64,000 bases of DNA, taken from NCBI GenBank assembly GCA_028693285.1, contig JAQUVQ010000003.1, positions 1-64,000 on the forward strand, written 5' to 3'. The position numbers and the translations under genes are program-made. The stretch is from Smithellaceae bacterium (lineage in GTDB: Bacteria; Desulfobacterota; Syntrophia; Syntrophales; Smithellaceae). This document shows positions 1 to 7,097 of the stretch, one piece after another; the first letter of the stretch is position 1, and every line of letters starts with the position of its first letter. The notes beneath the pieces are model-generated. The model was given only the letters and a program-made list of their open reading frames with translations, was not told the origin of the DNA and did not search any database.

Positions 1-1
1 T

Positions 2-424
2 CTGATGGCTTCCGGGGAATTCCGCGTGCCTCGCCCCAATGCGATTATCGTCGCCCAAACGCCTGCGGAGATTCTTTCCGACAAAGTGCGCGCCCTCCTG
101 GAGCGTCGCTATCTTAAAGGCCGCGATTTTTTTGATCTCTGGTATCTTTATGCCGTCCTGAAAACACCCGTGGATGTTGCAATGATCCAGAGAAAATTTA
201 CACTGTACAGGGCGGTCTTTGCCGCTCAAAGAAACATGGATTATTTTATCAAGCCTTCAAAGCAAGACAAAGAAATGATGCGCGAGGCTATCGCGCAAGA
301 CTTGCTGCGTTTTCTTCCGCCGGAGGTGATCGCTGTCCATCAGCCTGATGGATTTGCCGCCTTCCTGGAAACGGCTCGTTCTCTCTTTGGCGAGCTGCAA
401 GCCAAGGGAGTGCGCCTGCCATGA
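2..424 (+). CDS. AbiEii/AbiGii-type nucleotidyltransferase toxin, C-terminal part
   Basis: The frame is open to the left edge, so the 5' end lies outside the window. The visible part (about 140 residues) carries the C-terminal signature of the AbiEii family: a segment reading AEILSDKVRALLERR, then a GRDFFDLW motif, matching the conserved K-RALLER and RD-YDLW blocks of that family. Known family members are nucleotidyltransferase-like toxins of type IV toxin-antitoxin and abortive-infection systems; the catalytic GS motif would be upstream and cannot be checked. The stop overlaps the next start by four bases (ATGA), so the two are almost certainly co-translated. The order toxin then antitoxin is the reverse of the usual abiEi-abiEii order. 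Confidence 0.75.
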   Translation: MMASGEFRVPRPNAIIVAQTPAEILSDKVRALLERRYLKGRDFFDLWYLYAVLKTPVDVAMIQRKFTLYRAVFAAQRNMDYFIKPSKQDKEMMREAIAQDLLRFLPPEVIAVHQPDGFAAFLETARSLFGELQAKGVRLP

Positions 425-981
425 CGTCCGTCAATATCCTCCGGCAATTGCCGAATCTCTTTCATTATGCCGATGTGGAGAAATTCACCGGCAACGCCAA
501 TGTCTTCCTCACCCGGGCGCTGGCTAAAGGATTTGTTGAACGGGTGACGCGCGGGGTCTATATCAACAGGCTTCGTGAAGGTGAGCCCAGTGTTGAAGAG
601 GTTGCCTGCTTTCTGCGGACGCCTTCCTATATTTCCTGCGAATGGGCGCTCAATCGTCACGGCCTTATCCTGCAATCGCCGGTCGTCTGCACGGTTCTGA
701 CGCTCGACACGGCAGTCGGCGCCGCCCGGAATATCCGGTTCGGAGGCATTACGATTGAGTTCTCGCGCATCGCGCCCCGCCTATTCAACGGTTTCGAAAC
801 CCGCAACGGCTTCAACATGGCGCTGCAGGAAAAGGCGCTCCTCGATACCATCTACCTGCGTCAGCATATCCCGTTTGCTGATGAGTTGGATCTCGACAAC
901 ATTCAAAAGGATAAATTGATGTCACTTTCTGAATTGTTTCCCGCAATTGTCAGGAAGCGCCTGGAGGCAATGCTTGCATGA
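421..981 (+). CDS. AbiEi-family antitoxin-like protein
   Basis: This 186-residue protein begins with a winged-helix-like segment (residues about 8-50, with an AL-KGFVERVTRGVY core). It continues with a block around 'PSYISCEWAL' and ends with the 'EKALLDTIYL' motif typical of AbiEi/COG5340 antitoxins. Family members neutralise AbiEii toxins and repress their own operon through the winged helix. The start ATG overlaps the toxin stop (ATGA), which fixes the start. Two close inverted repeats lie at and just after its stop codon and might be binding sites for it, but autoregulation normally acts on the upstream promoter, which is outside this window. Assignment as an antitoxin is by motif and neighbour. 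Confidence 0.75.
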   Translation: MTSVNILRQLPNLFHYADVEKFTGNANVFLTRALAKGFVERVTRGVYINRLREGEPSVEEVACFLRTPSYISCEWALNRHGLILQSPVVCTVLTLDTAVGAARNIRFGGITIEFSRIAPRLFNGFETRNGFNMALQEKALLDTIYLRQHIPFADELDLDNIQKDKLMSLSELFPAIVRKRLEAMLA

Positions 982-1024
982 CTTATCATGCATCGTATGT
1001 CGGAAAATATTAGACATACTATGC
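975..1024. repeat. Two adjoining inverted repeats after the antitoxin gene
   Basis: The first is TGCATGA-CTTA-TCATGCA at 975-992, overlapping the antitoxin stop. The second has 12-base arms at 990-1001 and 1013-1024 (one mismatch) separated by 11 AT-rich bases. No T-run follows, so a terminator is unlikely. The symmetry and arm length fit protein-binding operators. The stretch also lies in the pepA upstream region. Confidence 0.55.
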
Positions 1025-1109
1025 TAAAATGTGCTCTTTTCGTAAATGAAACAGGATAGCGCTCATGGCGCTTGAAATACCATCAGTTTGCTTTGACAGG
1101 GAGGTTTAA

Positions 1110-2624
1110 GTGAAGATTACGGTTGCAAGGGGAAGTCTTGACGATGTTAAAACTCAGGCAATTATTTTGGCTTTTTGCGAAGGGGAGAAGACGCTGTCCG
1201 GTCCCGCGGCGGAGATTGACAAAAAAAGCGGCGGGCTGCTGAGCGATGTTATAAAAAGCGGTGATTTTGAAGCAAAGCCGTCACAGGTATTGGTGATTTA
1301 TGCCGGGGGTTTCAAGCCAGCCAAAAGAATCGCGCTGGCGGGCCTGGGCAAAAGAAGCGAATTGAATCTGGAAAAAATCCGCCGGGCTTTCGCCAAAGCC
1401 ATGCAGCATCTGCGCGGTTTGAAGATCAAAGAAGCGGCAACAGCCTTTGACGCGGATCTTCTGCCGGACAAAAAAGAAAAAGTTGTTGCGGCGATGGCGG
1501 AAGGCGCGGGCCTTGGCCTGTATCAATACACACCCTACAAAACCGTTAAACAAGACGATCTGAAGAATTTTCTGCAACTGGAAATTGTCGCCCGCCCTGC
1601 GGATTATTCCTGGATTCAGGATGTTGTTCAAAAGACAAACATCATTACGGACGCGGTTTGCTTTGCCCGCGATCTGGTTTCGGCGCCGGCCAACGAAATG
1701 ACGCCTGGCATTCTGGCCGCCCACGCGCAGAAATTGGCGAAGAAAAAAAATGTCGCCTGCCGCGTGCTGGAGAAGGGCAAGATGAAAGCGCTGGGCATGA
1801 ACGCGCTTCTGGGGGTTGCCGCGGGCAGCCATCAGCCGCCGAAGCTGATCATCCTTGAATATACCGGAGGCAAAAAAGGCGAAGCGCCGATCGCGCTGGT
1901 CGGCAAAGGCCTGACGTTTGACAGCGGCGGAATTTCCATCAAGCCCGCGGAAAAAATGGATGAGATGAAAACGGACATGGCCGGCGGCGCGGCGGTGCTG
2001 GCCGCGATTAAGGCGGCGGCGGATTTGAAGCTGCCGGTCAATATCGTCGGCCTGGTTCCCGCTACGGAAAATATGTCCGGCGGCGGCGCGCTGAAGCCGG
2101 GCGACATTTTAAAATCCTTCTCAGGCCGGACGATTGAAGTCCTGAACACGGATGCCGAAGGAAGGCTGATTCTGGCCGACGCCCTGTCCTATGCGTTGAA
2201 ATATAAACCGGAGGCGATCATTGACATCGCCACGCTGACCGGCGCGTGCGTTGTGGCGCTTGGGGAAGAAGTGGCCGGAATGCTGGGAACGGACGACCGG
2301 ATGATCAAAGAGATCGGCGAGGCGGCCCGGGCTACAGGGGAACTGGTCTGGGAGCTGCCGCTGTGGGAGCATTATCACGATCTGATCAAAAGCGACATCG
2401 CCGATTATAAAAACACGGCGGGACGAATGGGGGGCGCGATTACGGGCGCGGCATTCCTCAGCAAGTTTGTGGGCGAATCCCCGTGGGTGCATCTGGATAT
2501 CGCGGGGCCGTCCTGGACCACGAAAGACCGGGGCTACATTCCCAGGGGCGCGACGGGTGTTCCCGTCCGTCTGCTGGTGGAATACTTAAGACAATATTCT
2601 GCAAGGAAGCAACACGTACATTGA
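1110..2624 (+). CDS. pepA: Leucyl aminopeptidase (M17, cytosol aminopeptidase)
   Basis: A 504-residue M17 aminopeptidase, close to the usual length. The catalytic domain shows the expected two-metal site: Lys266 and Asp271 in GKGLTFDSGG, Asp289 in TDMAGG, and Asp348/Glu350 with Arg352 in NTDAEGRL, the family signature. The enzyme removes N-terminal residues from peptides in the cytoplasm and takes part in peptide turnover. The start is GTG preceded by AGGGAGG at a good distance. It stands alone on the plus strand: the next gene begins about 100 bases later, after a hairpin-rich repeat. Some PepA homologues also bind DNA, but nothing here indicates that role. Confidence 0.96.
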   Translation: MKITVARGSLDDVKTQAIILAFCEGEKTLSGPAAEIDKKSGGLLSDVIKSGDFEAKPSQVLVIYAGGFKPAKRIALAGLGKRSELNLEKIRRAFAKAMQHLRGLKIKEAATAFDADLLPDKKEKVVAAMAEGAGLGLYQYTPYKTVKQDDLKNFLQLEIVARPADYSWIQDVVQKTNIITDAVCFARDLVSAPANEMTPGILAAHAQKLAKKKNVACRVLEKGKMKALGMNALLGVAAGSHQPPKLIILEYTGGKKGEAPIALVGKGLTFDSGGISIKPAEKMDEMKTDMAGGAAVLAAIKAAADLKLPVNIVGLVPATENMSGGGALKPGDILKSFSGRTIEVLNTDAEGRLILADALSYALKYKPEAIIDIATLTGACVVALGEEVAGMLGTDDRMIKEIGEAARATGELVWELPLWEHYHDLIKSDIADYKNTAGRMGGAITGAAFLSKFVGESPWVHLDIAGPSWTTKDRGYIPRGATGVPVRLLVEYLRQYSARKQHVH

Positions 2625-2638
2625 TGTCCGCGATGACC

Positions 2639-2716
2639 GGCGGGTTTAAAAACCCGCCCTGCGTCGTTGCTGTGAAAAAAACTAATGTTTCTGTAGGGCG
2701 GGCCTTCAGGCCCGCC
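2639..2716. repeat. Pair of GC-rich hairpin repeats
   Basis: GGCGGGTTT-AA-AAACCCGCC lies at 2639-2658 and GGCGGGCCT-TC-AGGCCCGCC at 2697-2716. Both are perfect 9-bp stems of the same family, spaced about 38 bases apart between pepA and the ABC ATPase. Neither is followed by a T-run. They look like dispersed REP-like intergenic repeats; a related GCGGGT/ACCCGC hairpin occurs at 55661-55690. Confidence 0.6.
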
Positions 2717-2729
2717 GTTACCGGGTCAA

Positions 2730-3725
2730 ATGACGATGCCGCTTCTGGAAATTCAAAATGTAAAAACCGTTTTTACAACGCAGCGCGGTGTTTTGCGGGC
2801 CGTTGACGATGTTTCCCTGTCCCTTTCCGCCGGAGAAACGCTGGGCGTCGTGGGCGAATCCGGCTGCGGCAAAACCATGCTGGCTCTTTCCATCATGCGG
2901 CTGATTCCGCCCAATGGCCGGATTGCCGAAGGCCGGATTTTATTTGACGGGCGGGACCTTCTTCAACTGACGGAAGAGGAGATGCGCGAGCGGCGCGGCC
3001 GGGACATTGCCATGATTTTTCAGGAGCCGATGACGTCGCTCAATCCCGTTTTGCGCGTAGGCGATCAGATCGCGGAGGCCATTCGGCTGCATCAGCATGT
3101 TTCGGACCGGGAGGCGCTGGACCGCAGCGTGAAACTCCTGGGCGAGGTCGGCATTCCCGATCCGGAAAAACGAGTCAGGGATTATCCGCACCAGATGAGC
3201 GGCGGCATGCGTCAGCGCGTCATGATTGCCATGGCCATGTCCTGCCGCCCCCGGTTGCTGCTGGCGGACGAACCCACCACGGCGCTGGACGTGACTATTC
3301 AGGCGCAGATTCTGAAATTGATTTCCGATCTCAAGGAAAAAAATAATATGGCGGTCATTCTGATCACGCACGATCTGGGGATTGTTGCCGAGGCGGCGCA
3401 AAAGGTGGCGGTGATGTATGCGGGCAAAGTTGTGGAAACCGCGGAGGTGGAGAAGCTGTTTGCCCGACCGCTGCACCCCTACACGCGCGGGCTGATCGAA
3501 TCACGGCCCTCGGGATGGGCAGAAAGCGATGCGGAAAAGGGGTCCTATTTAAAAACCATTCCGGGAACGGTTCCCGGCCTGCTGGATCTGCCCCCCGGCT
3601 GCCGTTTTGCCGACCGCTGCTCGCTTGCCGAAGAGAGGTGCCGGGCGGCCGGGCCTGCGCTTGCGGAATTGGAAGCGGGGCATTTTGTCTCCTGCTTCGT
3701 CGCCGAGAGCCTTGCGAAAAGTTAA
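2730..3725 (+). CDS. Peptide/nickel-type ABC transporter ATP-binding protein (OppD/DppD family)
   Basis: A 331-residue ABC ATPase with Walker A GESGCGKT (42-49), Q-loop around Gln98, signature SGGMRQ (about 157-162), Walker B LLLADEP (176-182) and a C-terminal oligopeptide-transporter extension (from about 235) with conserved cysteines near the end. In this family OppD and OppF-type subunits form the ATPase pair of an importer for oligopeptides, dipeptides or nickel. The paired OppF-type gene follows 21 bases later, but no permease or substrate-binding protein gene lies on either side within the window, so the substrate cannot be named. In some DppD proteins the C-terminal cysteines hold an iron-sulfur cluster; that is only a possibility here. 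Confidence 0.9.
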   Translation: MTMPLLEIQNVKTVFTTQRGVLRAVDDVSLSLSAGETLGVVGESGCGKTMLALSIMRLIPPNGRIAEGRILFDGRDLLQLTEEEMRERRGRDIAMIFQEPMTSLNPVLRVGDQIAEAIRLHQHVSDREALDRSVKLLGEVGIPDPEKRVRDYPHQMSGGMRQRVMIAMAMSCRPRLLLADEPTTALDVTIQAQILKLISDLKEKNNMAVILITHDLGIVAEAAQKVAVMYAGKVVETAEVEKLFARPLHPYTRGLIESRPSGWAESDAEKGSYLKTIPGTVPGLLDLPPGCRFADRCSLAEERCRAAGPALAELEAGHFVSCFVAESLAKS

Positions 3726-3746
3726 TGACGCATTGTCGAGGTGTTC

Positions 3747-4715
3747 ATGGCTTCCATATTGATGGATATTCAGCAACTGAAAAAAACCTACGTTTTAGGC
3801 GGCGGGTTTATGGGGCAGAAGCCCAGGGTCATTCGGGCGGTGAACGGCGTCGATCTTCAGATCTTCGAGGGAGAAACGCTGGGGCTCGTCGGCGAGTCGG
3901 GGTGCGGCAAATCCACGATGGCGCGCCTTCTGATCAGGCTGGAGAAGCCGGACGAGGGGAGTGTTTCTTTCAGAGGCCGGGATATTATTTCCTTGGCATC
4001 GGAGGATGTAAAGACGTACCGGCGGCGCGTACAGATGATTTTTCAGGATCCTTATTCTTCGTTGAACCCGCGGAAATCCGTCCAAAGCATCATTTCCGAG
4101 CCGCTCACAATTTTCCGGGCGGCCGATCGAACTAAGCGGAAAGAAAAAGTGCTTCAACTGATGAAGAAGGTTGGCCTCAGCGAAGAACAGGCCCGACGCT
4201 ATCCCCACGAGTTCAGCGGAGGACAGAGGCAGCGCATCGGAATCGCCAGGGCGCTGGCGCTGCAGCCGGAGCTGGTCATCGCGGACGAGCCGGTTTCCGC
4301 GCTCGATGCTTCCATCCAGGCGCAGATTCTGAATTTGCTTAGCGATCTGAAAAAAGATTTCGGGCTGACCTATCTTTTTATCTCCCATGACCTCAATGTC
4401 ATTCATCATGTATCGGACAGGATTGCCGTGATGTACCTGGGCCGCATCGTTGAGCTGGCGGACAAGAATGATCTCTACCGGGAGCCGCTTCACCCCTATA
4501 CGCGGATGCTGCTGGCGGCCATGCCGGGCGGTGATCCGCAAAGGAAAAAATGGGGAACGCAGGTTCGCGGAGAGGCGGCCGAAGCCCGGCAGGCGGGTTG
4601 CAGTTTTAAAAACCGCTGCATTTATAAAATTGCCGTTTGCGATGAGGCGGTTCCCGAACTGAAGCCCTATCCGGGACGGGGACTGTGCGCCTGTCACCGC
4701 ACGGGCGAGATATGA
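3747..4715 (+). CDS. Peptide/nickel-type ABC transporter ATP-binding protein (OppF/DppF family)
   Basis: A 322-residue partner of the preceding ATPase, with Walker A GESGCGKS (around 50-57), signature SGGQRQ, Walker B (VIADEPVSALD) and the C-terminal oligopeptide-type extension with several cysteines. The ATG at 3747 is preferred because GAGG lies just upstream; a GTG at 3741 is also in frame but would overlap that site. Together with the upstream gene it would form the energising heterodimer of an Opp/Dpp importer. The membrane subunits must be encoded elsewhere, or the pair serves several permeases. The gene ends at a repeat-rich intergenic region and is probably the last of its operon. Confidence 0.9.
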   Translation: MASILMDIQQLKKTYVLGGGFMGQKPRVIRAVNGVDLQIFEGETLGLVGESGCGKSTMARLLIRLEKPDEGSVSFRGRDIISLASEDVKTYRRRVQMIFQDPYSSLNPRKSVQSIISEPLTIFRAADRTKRKEKVLQLMKKVGLSEEQARRYPHEFSGGQRQRIGIARALALQPELVIADEPVSALDASIQAQILNLLSDLKKDFGLTYLFISHDLNVIHHVSDRIAVMYLGRIVELADKNDLYREPLHPYTRMLLAAMPGGDPQRKKWGTQVRGEAAEARQAGCSFKNRCIYKIAVCDEAVPELKPYPGRGLCACHRTGEI

Positions 4716-4755
4716 TCCCAAACCGTTTGTGATTTTATAGAAGAGACAATGCGCT

Positions 4756-4975
4756 GTCATTGCGAGCAATTTACCAGGAGCTACGCACCAGGTTATAAAT
4801 GGAAGAAACTGTAATCTCCCCTCCCTCGATGGGAGGGGCAGGGGGAGGGTGAAAACAAAGGCTTCCCCCTCCCCTCAATCCCCGCCCACCAGGGGCGGGG
4901 AAGTATCTTAGGAGCAGACTCTTGGTCTGCGTGGCAATCTAAAAAAGGAGATTGCTTCACTTTGCTCGCAATGAC
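4756..4975. repeat. 220-bp repeat element with 14-bp terminal inverted repeats
   Basis: The element is bounded by GTCATTGCGAGCAA (4756-4769) and its exact reverse complement (4962-4975). Inside are two GC hairpins, CCCCTCCC/GGGAGGGG (4818-4838) and CCCCGCCC/GGGCGGGG (4880-4900). The ends match a type of dispersed intergenic repeat (GTCATTGCGAG...) that I recall from deltaproteobacterial genomes. No open reading frame of substance is present. It fills most of the gene-free stretch 4716-5063, the rest of which shows nothing I recognise. Confidence 0.65.
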
Positions 4976-5063
4976 CAGTTCTTGTTATCGTGAGAATACA
5001 AAACTTAACCTGCGTGCCACCTGGTTATGGCGTAATCTTAAATATTCAAATGGAGCAATGACC

Positions 5064-5684
5064 ATGCATCATGAAGAAAAAGTTTTCTGGTCCAACGGCA
5101 GTCTCACCGGCGAAGGTTTGTGGCATTCGGGCGCAGTGGATGCGGGCGCGGTGATCTGCCATCCGCATCCGCTGATGGGCGGGTCCATGCACAATAATGT
5201 CGTGGAAACCGTCCGCGACGTATGGAGCGCCGCCGGCTTTTCCACGCTGCGCTTTAACTTCCGCGGCGTCGGGAAAAGCACCGGCCGCTATGACGAGGGC
5301 AGGGGAGAAAAGCAGGATCTTTTGTCCGCCTGCGCATACGCAAAAAGCCGGGGCGTTAAAAAATTATTTCTGATCGGTTATTCGTTCGGCGCGTGGATCT
5401 GCTGTCGCCTGCTCAGGGACAATCCCTCCGTCGCGACGTCCGTTTTGCTGGTATCCCCTCCATTGCAATACTTCGAGTTCGACTGGGACGGACTGGAAAA
5501 CACCGTGGAATTGATGATCTGCGGGGATCAGGACACGTTCTGCGATGTCGAGACCCTCTCAAAAAAAGCAGAATCCATTTCGGCAAAATTGACGATCCTT
5601 TCCGGAGCCGATCATTTTTATTTCGGACACGAAGCCCGGCTGGCTGAGGATTTGAAGCGGTATATTCATGAAAAAAAAGCTTGA
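5064..5684 (+). CDS. Alpha/beta hydrolase (COG2945-like)
   Basis: A 206-residue alpha/beta hydrolase. Features seen are an early HPHP motif (ICHPHPLMGGSMHN, around 33-46), the oxyanion-region FRGVGKS, the nucleophile elbow GYSFGA (Ser within it), an acid candidate in CGDQDTFCD and a late histidine in ADHFYFGHE. The HPHP plus GYSFG combination is typical of COG2945, whose members are predicted esterases of unknown substrate. The frame is open back to 4962, but that part is repeat DNA. The ATG at 5064 has GGAG eight bases upstream and is chosen over the ATG at 5058, which is too close. The gene stands alone, with a terminator-like hairpin about 120 bases downstream. Confidence 0.85.
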   Translation: MHHEEKVFWSNGSLTGEGLWHSGAVDAGAVICHPHPLMGGSMHNNVVETVRDVWSAAGFSTLRFNFRGVGKSTGRYDEGRGEKQDLLSACAYAKSRGVKKLFLIGYSFGAWICCRLLRDNPSVATSVLLVSPPLQYFEFDWDGLENTVELMICGDQDTFCDVETLSKKAESISAKLTILSGADHFYFGHEARLAEDLKRYIHEKKA

Positions 5685-5807
5685 TTTTAAATAAATTGGT
5701 GTTATGTTCTGATCAAATGCATCGGTTTTAGAGCCGGTTTTACAAGGGTTGGAAGCTTCGGGTCGGTAAATAAGTAGTGTTGAGATTGATTTACAAAAAA
5801 AGAAAAT

Positions 5808-5853
5808 AACCGCAAAGAGTTCTTTTTGAAATAAGAATTCTTGCGGTTTTTTT
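5808..5853 (+). terminator. Rho-independent terminator or attenuator ahead of the cold-shock gene
   Basis: AACCGCAA at 5808-5815 pairs with TTGCGGTT at 5841-5848, the pairing partly continues inward, and a run of seven T follows. It lies 123 bases after the hydrolase and 57 bases before the cold-shock start, so it may end the first transcript or act inside the leader of the second. Confidence 0.7.
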
Positions 5854-5909
5854 AGTTTCTGACGGGATGAACCGGAAGAAACAAAAATTTGAAAGGGGGG
5901 GCTTTAGAA

Positions 5910-6110
5910 GTGGCAGAAGGTAAAGTGAAGTGGTTTAATGAGAAGAAGGGTTTTGGCTTCATTGAAAATGATGAAGGCGGAGATGTTTTTGTACATTATA
6001 GCGCCATTGCGGGAACGGGTTTCAAGACTCTGTACGAGGGTCAGAGAATTCGTTTTGACATTGAGCAGGGCAACAAAGGGCCCAGCGCGGCGAATGTTCA
6101 GCCACTCTAG
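5910..6110 (+). CDS. Cold-shock domain protein (CspA family)
   Basis: A 66-residue single cold-shock domain: GKVKWFN at the start, RNP-1 KGFGFI and RNP-2 VFVHY. These small beta-barrel proteins bind single-stranded RNA and DNA and melt RNA structure; in some species they are cold-induced, in others constitutive. The GTG at 5910 is chosen because GAAAGGGGGG lies nine bases upstream and translation then begins exactly at the family's usual N terminus; an ATG further upstream would cover the ribosome-binding site. The gene is monocistronic, framed by a hairpin upstream and a strong terminator directly after it. Confidence 0.96.
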   Translation: MAEGKVKWFNEKKGFGFIENDEGGDVFVHYSAIAGTGFKTLYEGQRIRFDIEQGNKGPSAANVQPL

Positions 6111-6130
6111 TCGCTGAAAACGATGAACAA

Positions 6131-6162
6131 AAAAATGCCCCGTCTTGAGGGGCATTTTTTTT
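6131..6162 (+). terminator. Rho-independent terminator of the cold-shock gene
   Basis: ATGCCCC/GGGGCAT stem with a 7-base loop, flanked by an A-run on the left and eight T on the right. It starts 20 bases after the cold-shock stop and ends 11 bases before the miaA start. Confidence 0.92.
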
Positions 6163-6173
6163 AGCTGAAAATC

Positions 6174-7097
6174 ATGAAAAAAAATCTGATCGTCATCCTG
6201 GGCCCGACGGCTTCGGGCAAAACGTCGCTGGCCGTCCGTCTGGCCGCCGAACTCGGGGGAGAAATCATTTCCGCGGATTCGCGCCAGGTTTATCGCGGGA
6301 TGGATATCGGCACAGGCAAGGATCTGAGCGACTTTCATTTGGAGGGCCGCGTCATTGACTGCCATCTGATCGACATTTTGGACCCGGATCAGGAGTTCAA
6401 TGTTTTCGAGTTTCAGAAACGCTTTTACGAAATATTTTCCACGCTCAGGAAAAAACAAGTCCTGCCCCTTCTGGTCGGCGGCACAGGCCTGTACCTGGAA
6501 TCGGTCCTGACCCGATACTTCATGCCGAATGCCGAACCCGACGCGCGCCTGCGGGAAGAGCTGGCGGGGCTGGCGATGGAAGAGCTTCAGGATATTTTGT
6601 TGTCCATGAAACCCCAACTGCACAATCAAACCGATCTTCAAGACCGGGAACGGCTGATCCGGAAAATAGAAATCGAAAAAGCCAGGCAAAACCCGTCAAA
6701 CCACCCGGACCGGTTCCCGCAAATCCATGCCGCTGTCTTCGGTGTTTATTGGGAGCGCGCCGAACTGAAAAAAAGAATCTCGGCGAGGCTTCTCCAGCGG
6801 CTGGAGGAGGGGATGATTGAAGAAGTGTCCCGGCTGCACGACGAGGGAGTGTCCTGGGGAAGGCTGGAGAGCTTTGGTCTGGAATACCGGTTCATCGCCC
6901 GGTGCCTGCAAAAGAAAATAACCAGGGAAGAGATGGCGGCCGGCCTAGAAACCGCCATCGGGCAGTTTGCCAAGCGCCAGATGACATGGTTTCGCCGCAT
7001 GGAAAAAAAGGGCGTTTCGATTGAGTGGATTCCCGGCGGCGATTATTCCGCGCTGCGCGGCCGCGTCCTGGACGCGCTTCAGAGATATTCTCCGTGA
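6174..7097 (+). CDS. miaA: tRNA dimethylallyltransferase
   Basis: A 307-residue MiaA. The P-loop GPTASGKT sits at residues 10-17, followed by the DSRQVYRGMDIGTGK block and the LVGGTGLYLESVL motif typical of the family. It transfers a dimethylallyl group to A37 of tRNAs that read UNN codons, the first step towards ms2i6A. No clear ribosome-binding site precedes the ATG, which lies directly behind the cold-shock terminator. The last codons overlap the start of the downstream glycosyltransferase (GTGA), so the two are translationally coupled. Confidence 0.96.
   Translation: MKKNLIVILGPTASGKTSLAVRLAAELGGEIISADSRQVYRGMDIGTGKDLSDFHLEGRVIDCHLIDILDPDQEFNVFEFQKRFYEIFSTLRKKQVLPLLVGGTGLYLESVLTRYFMPNAEPDARLREELAGLAMEELQDILLSMKPQLHNQTDLQDRERLIRKIEIEKARQNPSNHPDRFPQIHAAVFGVYWERAELKKRISARLLQRLEEGMIEEVSRLHDEGVSWGRLESFGLEYRFIARCLQKKITREEMAAGLETAIGQFAKRQMTWFRRMEKKGVSIEWIPGGDYSALRGRVLDALQRYSP

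Noticed and set aside
4962..5063. An N-terminal extension of the alpha/beta hydrolase from 4962
   Set aside because: That part is the right end of a repeat element; the first start with a properly spaced ribosome-binding site is 5064.
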